Source of the DNA: a virus
Strand: one strand, 5' to 3'
Length of the DNA: 21,283 nucleotides
IMG/VR virus record: IMGVR_UViG_3300010354_000821
Span: 1 to 21,283 of that record
The notes under the pieces were generated by a model. That model saw nothing but the letters and a program-made list of their open reading frames with translations. It did no database searches and was not told the origin of the DNA. Below, piece after piece: positions 6,901-15,900 of this stretch. Both the position numbers and the translations under genes were made by a program. Position 1 is the stretch's first letter. Each line of letters begins with the position of its first letter.

Positions 6901-7922
6901 CCAGTAATTACAGCTCTAACGCCAAAATCTTCAAAATAAATTAATCTATCTATTTCCAACACATCGGAAGTAGATGTGGTGCCTGGTTTTAATCTAAACC
7001 AATATTTTCCTAGTGCATCATCAACATCATACCATTGAGATGTGCCAGTGTTAACTTGCCACGCATAAAATACTGATTGCCCTGCTGTACTAAAAGCACT
7101 TACCTGAAATTTTGCTTGTCCTGTATTAGGTATTGATGTTGCGTGACATTGCACTTGAGTGCTATCGGTAGAAAGAGTGCCAGGATGATATAGTATTGAA
7201 ATAACTGGATTTACATAAATTGTAGTAGCATCTAGTGTAATTGGAGTATTAGAAGCCCCAGTATAAGTAAATCTTACCCTATATTGATATAAATTTTTAT
7301 CAAAAGAAATATTTGATAATGTTAAAATACTTCTTCTAGCATATGAAGCTTGATTTTCTAATAAAATACTTGTAGTTGCAATTGTTTGATTATCTGTTCC
7401 AGATGTAATTGTAGTCCAAGTACTACCATTATTAGTACTTCTTTGCCACTCCACACCTATGTTATTAACATTTGCAACATTAGTTACATCAACATTCAAT
7501 AATGATGCTGTTGCTTGCAATACAACTGTCCCACCCACCGCAGAACTATATGTTTGATTGTATTGGTCTAAAACAATAATCAATGGAGCCGCAGTTACGA
7601 CAACAATTCTTACTCCAATAGCAGAAACTTCATTACTATAAACTGTTTCAGTGCCATTTGATATAGCAACTCGCCAATAATACCCAGATTGGTTAGATGT
7701 TAGATTACTCGTTTGAAAAGTAGCAGAAGTATTATTAAATAATCCAGACGTAGTATATGTAACACCATTGTCAAAAGAAACTTGCCATTCATAACTTAAT
7801 GGTAGACTATTTGTTTCTTGTGCAACTACTGTAAATGTTACACTTTGACCAGAACTAATAACAATAGTGTTATTAGTTTCTGGTGGAAATGGTGGTGTTA
7901 GTGAATTAATTACAATAGCCAT
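3942..7922 (-). CDS. Tail fibre protein: tandem Ig-like domains plus collar domain and His-x-His tip
   Basis: A 1326-residue virion protein. Residues about 10-925 are a chain of roughly eight Ig-like domains. Each carries the core motif (Y/E)-x-W-(Q/E) followed about 40 residues later by Y-Y/R-x-R-(C/V). Examples are SYEWQVS at 43, GVEWQRS at 156, SYQWQYN at 542, SYQWEKS at 646, TYQWQIK at 750 and SYQWQRS at 852. Residues 1015-1060 form a Tail_Collar-like segment (RFPGYLEMRGQWLLKSEFPA ... IIGDAF ... RMPNL). The C-terminal part has HGH (1175) and HSH (1229) and ends LKYLIKAY. In T4 fibre tips HxH motifs bind metal in a trimer. The likely role is host attachment, with the Ig chain as stalk. ATG 7922 follows the previous stop by six bases with no Shine-Dalgarno site. 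Confidence 0.88.
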   Translation of the reverse strand: MAIVINSLTPPFPPETNNTIVISSGQSVTFTVVAQETNSLPLSYEWQVSFDNGVTYTTSGLFNNTSATFQTSNLTSNQSGYYWRVAISNGTETVYSNEVSAIGVRIVVVTAAPLIIVLDQYNQTYSSAVGGTVVLQATASLLNVDVTNVANVNNIGVEWQRSTNNGSTWTTITSGTDNQTIATTSILLENQASYARRSILTLSNISFDKNLYQYRVRFTYTGASNTPITLDATTIYVNPVISILYHPGTLSTDSTQVQCHATSIPNTGQAKFQVSAFSTAGQSVFYAWQVNTGTSQWYDVDDALGKYWFRLKPGTTSTSDVLEIDRLIYFEDFGVRAVITGSVGETSVTSNPYFIEMFDIQEPIVIPSTTVSSVEDRYGNISNRNTFQDPIRTVELTAQIDVSRNLGLNGDVTIIFQRKNPGETTWSDIGAPVSRILPDETSDYTATPDVLPEDFLDIGYITPPLRRDTDNQSQYRLKVTSSALYTLSSGNKVLTPYYSDAITLTVYRTAIITGQPADSIVFNNQTASFGINAIPTSGSTISYQWQYNTSNTSTGWINVPESAPYSNTQTNLLVISSATTSIARKFYRCVVSVPDQLFSITSVTAQLGFLVDSFTSISSLNDYYLKEYESASWTISAQSLSLGAISYQWEKSTNYNPASPSSATWSNVSGATFNTLAFPSLLILDDGYYRCKLTSFGGTIAYSNVARLEVQRVAINITLNTPSTRTFLEGAINEYAFQVAANSTIGVSPTYQWQIKRVGDADFSNLAAGYLGAPSNADRYVPLPFDRITDNGAIIRCKISAVGVPVDVYSISCTITVNRRFTYFADAATKIVSSGSPFTLDLNPTFTGGVPSYQWQRSTDSGSSWANLSGETASTLSISSITPASNNYRYRCTVTLTQCTQQEYSRNNTNFVVSVTSPFNTAEVTLSVVSAAFVPIFYSKETQKTGSALGTVICVPKPPGYINNTSATTDDNNQWAVANSGDAAGGTNYTSSVNASTQPAWVSGTLRVPSWSQDRFPGYLEMRGQWLLKSEFPALYAIIGDAFSSPVSATAFRMPNLYGKKLMGTGNVDNNSGSVSITPLFAANGASGGDKNVVGSIGGVYTYDRSAQLPPGSPGVSGLPDGTAGVSNASTFTLGSFNTTGFTDCSAQTSTTFSGQFTYRVGPMLAGFMTSPPPHGHGAVVAGGIRLEAHAGGCRAGTISPQFYGIREAGGNVLPGPANIPDDVAGSVHSHSVSLQPAAAGDGYTANHGSGIGSTGASDSVSQIVRLNQDNANPVSLGITLSSVDITMTNQSRALFNGAMSFYLRNNESCPILQPYFRLKYLIKAY
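5355..5370 (-). repeat. Exact 16-base repeat in Ig-like domains, copy 1
   Basis: The 16 bases read on the plus strand as TTGCCACTGATAAGAT and encode the SYQWQ core of the eighth Ig-like domain. An identical copy is at 6285-6300 in the fifth. Confidence 0.7.
6285..6300 (-). repeat. Exact 16-base repeat in Ig-like domains, copy 2
   Basis: Identical to 5355-5370. It encodes SYQWQ in the fifth Ig-like domain, 930 bases from the other copy and in the same frame. Confidence 0.7.
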
Positions 7923-7928
7923 TGTTTT

Positions 7929-8843
7929 TTAAAATTTTATTAGAAATTCGCATAATATAAATTTTGGTGCAATATCGTCCATTTTAAAAGTATTTCTTAC
8001 ATTTACATTAACGGTTGTTATCAGTCCAGCCGCAGAAACATTCACGCTACTTACAGATCCAGTTGGATTTGGAACTGAAGTAATAGTAGGAAATAATGTG
8101 CCATGTCTATGACTAGTGCCAGCATCTGTTCCTTCTTCAAGTAGAGTTAAAGTATTGTGCTGAAGACCAAAACTTTCGTCTGCTACACAAGTTCTTTGAT
8201 TTGTTCTACTACAAATATAAACTCTTCTCCAAGTTGCAAATGATAGTCCGTCTGGTCTGTAATTTATTCTAGAGGAAAGAAAATGACTAACTTGGTGTCC
8301 ATGTGCTAAGCATTGTGATGCACCTACTTCTGATGCGTCTGAATTTGATGGTCCTGTTGCCGCAACATTACCAGTAAAATTTAAATTTCTACCTGGAACT
8401 CTAAAAGATCCACTGTAAGTAAATTCTACACTACTTTCTCTTGCTTCTAAAGTTACTCCAACCCCAGCTTTCTGGACTGTAAGATTGGAAGCAGGATTTA
8501 TTATTGTGGTGTTTTCATAAGCGCCACTATTCTGACCAGATGAAATATATTTTGACCCCAAATCAGGAAGCTGAATCGTACCACCTGTGCCATTTTCATT
8601 AGGATCTTGCAAAACTGTCCCTGGTTTTTTGTAAATACACTCTCCACCGACACCAATAACTCTCGCAAGATTAGGATATTCATTAGCAGATAAAATTTGA
8701 CCCCTGCATCTTAAAAATCCTGCAGGAATATTATTTTTATATTCGTCATCTAAAGGAGATGTGCTGTTTAAATCTCGGAAAAAAGGGTAAATTGTGCCAC
8801 AAGGACCACCATATTTTCCTTTCTCGAATGAATAATACGCCAT
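7929..8843 (-). CDS. Collar-domain tail fibre / tip protein (304 residues)
   Basis: The N-terminal part (residues about 38-96) is Tail_Collar-like: NIPAGFLRCRGQILSANEYP, then RVIG, and after an insert QLPDLGSKY. The second half is Gly/Ser/Thr-rich with HGH at 181-183 and HRH at 245-247, and it ends APKFILCEFLIKF. This architecture matches its two neighbours and suggests a trimeric needle-like fibre tip. It is unusual in having seven Cys (near residues 15, 46, 69, 178, 211, 219 and 298), more than its relatives. There is a 20-residue insert between the two collar halves. ATG 8843 follows the previous stop by five bases without an evident Shine-Dalgarno site. Its partners are presumably the giant fibre and the other two collar proteins. 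Confidence 0.85.
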   Translation of the reverse strand: MAYYSFEKGKYGGPCGTIYPFFRDLNSTSPLDDEYKNNIPAGFLRCRGQILSANEYPNLARVIGVGGECIYKKPGTVLQDPNENGTGGTIQLPDLGSKYISSGQNSGAYENTTIINPASNLTVQKAGVGVTLEARESSVEFTYSGSFRVPGRNLNFTGNVAATGPSNSDASEVGASQCLAHGHQVSHFLSSRINYRPDGLSFATWRRVYICSRTNQRTCVADESFGLQHNTLTLLEEGTDAGTSHRHGTLFPTITSVPNPTGSVSSVNVSAAGLITTVNVNVRNTFKMDDIAPKFILCEFLIKF

Positions 8844-8848
8844 AAGAT

Positions 8849-9937
8849 TTAATAAGCGCGAATAATAAACATCATACTTAAATTTGCGGTGCCACTATTC
8901 ATATTTATTCTAGCAAAGTCCCTTCCAGGCGTGTTGTCTATGGCAACAGTGTTTATCTGAACATCATTAACTGTTCCTGGATTGATAACACGTATTCTAC
9001 TAGTAAATGTATGTGTTACAGTGCCATGATTATGTCCGTTAATTTGAGAAAAATTTACTTCTGTATTACTCAAACTAGTAGCAAATCTTATCTGTCCATT
9101 TCTATTGGAAAACATATCTCCAGCACTACAACCATCACCAGCATCCACACCAGTAGCTAATAATTGATTTCCCTCACGAGGTAATTGCACAACATTTCCA
9201 CCCCCACAAACAAAATTTTGATCTCCTGGCAAAGGAGGATCGTTTACAGATCTAGAAACCGTTGCACCAGTTCCTTCTAATCTACATGCACCATCATCAA
9301 ACCAAGATCCTGGATTAATACTTGCCGCAGTACTTCTTCTTTCGTATGATGGAGATTCTGTGCTAGACTCATAACTATGTCCATGTCTAGGCACATGCAC
9401 GTCGCTCAATTTTCTATCATTAATAGAAATTGTAGTTTGAAAATCACCCGCACTTAATTCCAATCCTGTATGCACAGCAACTAATGGTGGCATAGTTCCC
9501 ATTACGCCCACTACATCAATAGTTGATGGATGATCTTGTTGTATAGACGAAGATTGATTGCCATTATCGGCACCACCAACATGAGTCCAAAAAGTATTGC
9601 TTGTTATCGGAATAGATCCAGTTGGATTGGGATTGTGGGCAGCACCTCTAACCGAAGAATCTAACCAATAGTAATGACCTCTAAAAATATCAACCATTGC
9701 TTTTGGTGTATTATTCAAATTAGGAATAGCAAATGTAGAATTTGCTGTTCCTCCATATGCGTTTCCTATCGTTTGATATAATAAAGGATATCTAGCTGTC
9801 TCAAAAGTGGTGCCACTACATTGTATCCATCCCCTAGGAATAGAATCTTGTTGACCTGTCCATGGAAGAATTGCACCAATTGGCAATCCTTTCATAGACT
9901 TTACTGTATTATAATTTGCAGCATCTTTATATGCCAT
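8849..9937 (-). CDS. Collar-domain tail fibre / tip protein (362 residues)
   Basis: Residues about 19-75 match the Tail_Collar pattern well: PIGAILPWTG, SIPRGWIQCSGTTFETARYP, LYQTIGNAYGG and FAIPNLNN. This is the clearest of the three collar segments. The rest is a beta-rich, Gly/Asn/Ser-rich receptor-binding-type region with HGH (185-187) and HNH (302-304), ending MMFIIRAY, close to the LIKAY end of the 1326-residue protein. It probably forms a trimeric distal tip that contacts the host surface. ATG 9937 has GGAG ten bases upstream, inside the last codons of the giant gene, so translation may be coupled. Four Cys (40, 218, 244, 270) are spread through the protein. Confidence 0.87.
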   Translation of the reverse strand: MAYKDAANYNTVKSMKGLPIGAILPWTGQQDSIPRGWIQCSGTTFETARYPLLYQTIGNAYGGTANSTFAIPNLNNTPKAMVDIFRGHYYWLDSSVRGAAHNPNPTGSIPITSNTFWTHVGGADNGNQSSSIQQDHPSTIDVVGVMGTMPPLVAVHTGLELSAGDFQTTISINDRKLSDVHVPRHGHSYESSTESPSYERRSTAASINPGSWFDDGACRLEGTGATVSRSVNDPPLPGDQNFVCGGGNVVQLPREGNQLLATGVDAGDGCSAGDMFSNRNGQIRFATSLSNTEVNFSQINGHNHGTVTHTFTSRIRVINPGTVNDVQINTVAIDNTPGRDFARINMNSGTANLSMMFIIRAY

Positions 9938-9940
9938 AAA

Positions 9941-12900
9941 TTAAATCTCCATTAGATACCAACCTTGTTGGTCGGAAGGAATGCCATTTCCATCACCATC
10001 AGTATCACCAGAGTAAATTAATCCAAATCCAGCATTTGGTGTATTGACAATCAATTCACCACCTGCATATGCACTACCAAGTCCACCTAAATTACTGCCA
10101 GTTGAGCTATTTTGTAATCTAACACCTGCTGGAGCTCTAATAATCAGATTAATTGCAAAATTCAATACGCCACCAACATCAACAATTCTAACAATATCTC
10201 CAGTTATAGCATTTGAAGGTAATCTAAGGACTAGGTTAGATGATGGTCTTACTAGATACTGTAAATTTGGTTTTAAATTATATGCAGTAGAATCGGTGTT
10301 TCCTTGTGTAGAAACAAAGACTGTCTTTCTACCACCATTGATATTATAGAAATTATTTTCACCAAATGCATCGATTGACGCATCTTGCTTAATTCTGAAT
10401 GGTTTAGCACCACTAACACCTAACCCGTTTACTGATAAAGTATTTACTCCAGCAGAAGGAGAAGCAGTAGAATTTCCATTTACAGTGAGATATCTGCCAA
10501 CAAAAGTATCACCAGTTTGAGCATCAACCGTAAATCTAGAAGTAAATACATTAGTTACTGTTTCGGCGTTACTAGAATTTGCTAGTGTGCCAACCGCAAA
10601 ATCATCTCCTGCTCTTAAAGTACCAGCAATCTTAGTATTTCCAGTATCACCCAATACTTCAAGTGCTAGATTTACAGCTCCATCAACTCTACCTTTATCA
10701 AAATTACCAGAAGTATAGAAAGAATCTTTATAAATTTTAAAATCTGCACCATCATACAATTTAGTATCTCCACTAGCAGACTCGACAAAGAATTTAGGAA
10801 TAGATCCATTGGTGATTACAAAATATTGTCTTCCTGGAGTAGATGTTGTGGTGTTACCACTTAATTCAATAGAGTTATGTACTTTTAAATTTCCTCCTCC
10901 AGATTGAGATATCGCAGGTCCAACAGATGTGCTGGATGGTGCTTGATAATAATCTGCTAATGCAAGGTCATTTGCTGGATTTTCACTATTTTGACTGGTA
11001 TCATAACCAATAATAACATCTCCAATAATTTGAGTATTTCCTGTAGTGGAAATAGTTTTGAGCATTTGTAAAGGATTCTTTGGCAACACTGTTGTGCCAA
11101 AATCACCATTATTAATAACAAATGCTTGAGCATCGGAAGTATTAATCTGACTAATTCTCACATATTCTTCATTTTGAAGTCCCTTATTAATTCTTAGTAA
11201 ATCACCTAAACGTAAAGTACCAGAGAATTCAGCAATATTAACGGTAGTTGCTGTAGCAAGTACTGGATTTGGGAAAATATATGAGGCATTTTCTTGTTTT
11301 ACTAAACGATATAACCTCTCTCCATCTGGATGTGAAGTTCTAGCAGTACCGTCTTGTGCTCTCTCAACTCTTACAGTATAAGTAGTTGGAGAATCTGGAT
11401 TGAATGAAGTTGGGAAAGAAACAGTTTTAACAATTTCCGTGCCAATCAAATATAGTTGGTTAATTGCAATTCCTCTTGGATTGTTAATAGGTAACGTCCA
11501 AGTGCCATCTGTATTTAAGAAGCTATTATCTCCCCAAGGTAAATCACCAGCAGTATCTACAAATGTTTGTGATAATCCAATTCTAGCTGTGCCAGCATTT
11601 GTAGCGCCACCAATTAAACCAATTGTTATTAAACCACCAGAATTATTTTGTAATGTAAACCCTGCAAGATCTCTTTCTCTTACATAGTAGACAGTATTTA
11701 CAGAAACTCCAGACAAGTTTCCAACATCTATAAATCTAACAGCATCATTTTGACTAAACCAATGACCTTCTACCAACAACTTATTGCTAGTAACTGTCTG
11801 GACATTTGCAGCACCATCAACACTATCACTTACTGAATAATAATCAATGTTTAGATTTGCAAGACTACCAGTAGCTTGATTAAATCCAATTCCAGTGGTA
11901 ACGCTACCAGTTGCACTAGTTGTTGTAACATTGCTGCCAGTATTTGAATAAGTAAATGTAGTGCTATCAACTACAGTAATAGAAACTGTATTAACCGTAG
12001 CAAAACTATCAAAACTACATCTTACTGAAACAAGATTTCCAGTAGCTAAATTATGTGGATTTACAGTAACTATTGTTGCTACATTAGCATTTCTAGCAAC
12101 AGAGAAAATCCTGATAGAACCCAAGACATTTCTATCTACCCCAACACTAGAATTTCTAAAACCACCATTCTGTGTAACATCAGATTCAAAAAATGCTGCT
12201 CCAGCAACTTTAATACCATGTCTGATATTAGTAAATCCAGCAACACCACCGAGATTCAAATTACCAACTGAAGATCCAATAGAAAGAGTATTTAATCCTT
12301 CAGTAAATATACTAAATTCACCAGTAGTAGATGTTGTATTGATTATTCCACCATTAATTGTTAAAATACCATCTAAAACTGTTTGATAGTTTTTAACTCT
12401 AAATCTACTTGATGCTCTATTTTCAAAAGCACCACCCAAAGTTATTAAGGAAGAAGTAGTATTTGGAGTATTAGGTACTGTGCCAAGATTTATTACAGAA
12501 TCAGTAGAATTTGTATGAATATTTAATCTTGTTTGTCCAGTAGCTGCTGTGGCAATATTGATTGTTTGACTACTTGCTGCATTTCCAACATTGATAGTCT
12601 GAGAAGAAGTAGTTAGATTGCCAAGATTAATAGTAGTAGCATATCCAGATAAAGTTAAATTAGAAGTTCCAGATTGATTTGCGATAGAAAATGCGCCAGA
12701 TGTTGATCTAATATCTCCACCATTTACATCAATATCACTTTGGAAAGTAAAGTCACCTGTAATTCTAGCATCACCAGAAACAACTAAGTTTTTATCTAAA
12801 GCACCATCACCAACATTAATACCAATTCTTCCCCCGCCAAGATCAGCAGTTGCGCCTGGAGAAGGAAGTGGCACCGTAGAAATTCTGAATGTAGCTGTTG

Positions 12901-15900
12901 TATCTGGATTTGCACTATCTCCACCAACAATAAATGCCTTATTAGTATTAGAGAAAGTTGCTAAATCAGTAAAGTTATTTTGTAACTTACCACTAATAAA
13001 AGCATTACCAACTACATCTAAATTGGCTCTAGGATCGGTAGAAGTAGTAACATATCCAACATTCCAATCGGTAGAATTAGCTCTAGCAACAGTATTAATT
13101 CCTAGTCTATAATCGCCATATTGAGATGTTCTGGTTCTAATTGATTCAGATCCAATTACACCTACTTCTTTCCATTGGGAATCAGATCTAGCGATTTCAA
13201 TAGTTGGTTGGACTATAGATACAACAGAATAAACATATGGAGGAGATCCAATTAGAGTTGCTTCAGATGCTCTAGTCGTTAATAGATACACATAACTATT
13301 AGAAGCATTATACTCATACCCCTCGGTAGGATTATTATAAACAGTATGGACTCCATTCAATACTGCCAATCTATCAATTGCACCAGTAATACGTATTTGC
13401 GTATTTGTGGTGATTCCCAAAGACGCACCTGGATTAGTCGTGCTAAAATTAACTTTTCCAACTTGGAAAATTAATTTAATGATATTAAGATTAGGATAAA
13501 ATTGTATTCCAGTGATATCAATGCTAGATTCTTGTCCAGCAGCTGCATTTAGTCTATACGCAGAGAATGTATTAGCATATACCCATCCCAAAGATCCAGA
13601 ATATCCAACTTCAGCACCTTTAAGAACTACATCTCCCGAAAGAGGGACGCTAGATCCAAATTGCAATGTTTGGTTAGAATTGATTCTTGCTCTCAATCCA
13701 GAAGTATCTTGATTCGGAGTATTGTTATTAATTGCTGTGCGGAATGAATAACGCTGGGTGCCGCGTGTATTCATATCAAAAATAGCAGCTCTTACTCTAT
13801 TCTTATCAATGATAATATCGCCAGCTTTTGTCGTATCAATTAATGGATCATCATCGCCAGGCAATAATGCTTGTCTATTACCAGGACGTGATACAACCCT
13901 CAATGATGGAGGAGTCATTATACCATTAAATTCAGGATCAACATTAACTTCTACAGGAGAGTTAAAGAAGTTTTTAAGATTTGGTGGAGCATTAAGAGTA
14001 ATAATATTCTCAAATGTTACGGGATCTTCAAATACCGTAACGAGACTTCCTAGATCACCAGCATCTGCCTCTTCTTCTTCAAGAATAATAGGCTCTACAA
14101 ATGATTCTTCACCAGTAATAGCATTAATCTTCTTGTTACCAATATACAACTCACCGTTAGAGTTAATACCAGTGTAGAATACAATACCAGCGTCTTGCTT
14201 CTTCGCCTGTGCGTAGAAGTCTTGTACCGAAGTAAGAATAACAGTCTGTCTTGCTGGGAAACCAGTTGAGTAGTTACCAGGACCGAAACCTAGATATTCA
14301 AACGTGTGGTTACCAGCACGAGCAATCGATGGTCTACGAAGCTCAACATACAATCTTTGCTCTAATGGGTATGCAGAATCACCAGCAATAGGTATTAATC
14401 TTTCTTCTGCACCAGATGCTGCTGCACCAGGAAGAGCTTTAAGCACATTATTACCAGTAAACGTATAATTACCAGATCCAGGATCCTGAGTAAAATCTAA
14501 TACTGCTTCTTTAGTTAATGAATTTTTAGCATCATTAATCGAAACAGATCCATGAACGTAATTATCTGCCGCACAAACAGATGCTGGTGGGTCTACGATT
14601 TGAATATTCTGATTTCCACCTAATTCATCAGCTCCATCATATTGGAAGAGAAGAGGATCATTTTTATATGCAAGAGGATATAATCTAGATACTGGTTGAC
14701 TAAACTTAAAGTTTCTAAAGTTTGTGCCGACGCCCGCGCCCGTTGGATATGGAGAAATATCACCACGAATAGCTGTTAGATAATATACACCATCTTGCTG
14801 ACGCGGAATTCTTCTTTGAATTTCATCAATTTTATAGATGTAATATGATTGCTCCAAATCTTCAACATCTTCGACGCTCATGACTCTATATTGTCTAGCA
14901 GCATCATCAGTAATAATATCGCCAGGAGTTACAGTATAAACATTAGATGCTTCTACGCCATATAGATATTCAGACTTATCTTCTTTACCGAAGTTTGGTC
15001 TGGATATTAATTCTGCAGTTACATCTGCTTGACCAGAAATTGTTTGACGGAAGAAAGTTTGTGTTTTTTCATCAAAATCAATTTCTCCCTCAACATCCTT
15101 GAGAATAAGATAGTTAAATGTTTCTGTTCCACCTTCAACTGGTTCTGTGCCAAACCAAGAATGCACAATAGCTGATCCAGTGTATTCACCATACCAATCA
15201 ATTCTACTATTTGTCAAAAATTCTCCATTGCCACCTTGAGGTTGAGCAACTTTAACAGTGACAAATCTTTTTGCTTTCAGTGACTCTAAATCTAGTCCAT
15301 GGTCAAATACCACCATTTCTAGATAATCACCAGTTACAATTTTTGCAGATTGAATAGTAAAAGAAATATTAGAAGAAGTGCTGGTGCCAGCAATTCTCTT
15401 TCTATTCGTTGGATTGTAAGGATCGTATGTTACCGCTGCTTGAGATGAAGTGGCGGGCAATCCAAGTCTCTTAGGATTCTGCACTCCAGTTTCAAAGAAA
15501 GTAGCAGTCTTAGGATCATTTTGTGCAACAGGCTTGAGAAGAAGTCTTTGTGGTAAAAGTTTTCTTGTCTCGTCCGTTCTAATCTTCATTACAATTCCAT
15601 TAATAGGATCTCTAACATCATCACGATAGTTAGGAATCACATAACGGAAACGATATACCTTATCTGACTTATCTCTAGCATCATCTGCTCTATAGAAGAA
15701 TGAATCAGGCGTCTTTTCTGGTTTATTTGCATAAGAAGATCCAAGATTAGGATCATTTAGTGTCAAACGAGCGTAAATTTCATTAGTGGAAAGAAGAGTC
15801 TTGATAAACCAACCAGACTGTAATGGATCATATCCAAATGGGCTTCTCTTTCTGTTTGCAAATACTTGGAAAGAATATGTGAATGGGAAATTGAACTGCA

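Larger units (their letters stand above)
5130..7895 (-). repeat. About eight tandem Ig-like domains (protein-level repeat)
   Basis: Inside the 1326-residue protein the Trp motif of the Ig fold recurs roughly every 100-130 residues, each time followed by a Y-x-(Y/F)-R-C-like strand. The domains are well diverged from each other. Domains 3 and 4 are the least typical, so the count of eight is approximate. Such domains are widespread on phage virion surfaces and are thought to make weak contacts with cell-surface carbohydrate. Confidence 0.75.

Noticed and set aside
7923-7928. Terminator between the 304- and 1326-residue genes
   Set aside because: The AT-rich gap is only six bases, with no GC-rich stem; a run of A and T alone is not a terminator.
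3942-9937. Possible diversity-generating retroelement target in the fibre tip genes
   Set aside because: Tip proteins are typical targets, but I saw no reverse transcriptase and no near-identical template copy of about 100 bases in the window. An element outside the window cannot be excluded.
11961-12386. 141-codon open frame on the plus strand
   Set aside because: It lies entirely antisense to the fibre shaft of the giant gene, whose repetitive codons leave the opposite strand open by chance; it has no homologue I recognise and no ribosome binding site.
13758-14177. 139-codon open frame on the plus strand
   Set aside because: Antisense to the continuous giant gene, Ser/Leu-rich, no start context, and no other gene on that strand.
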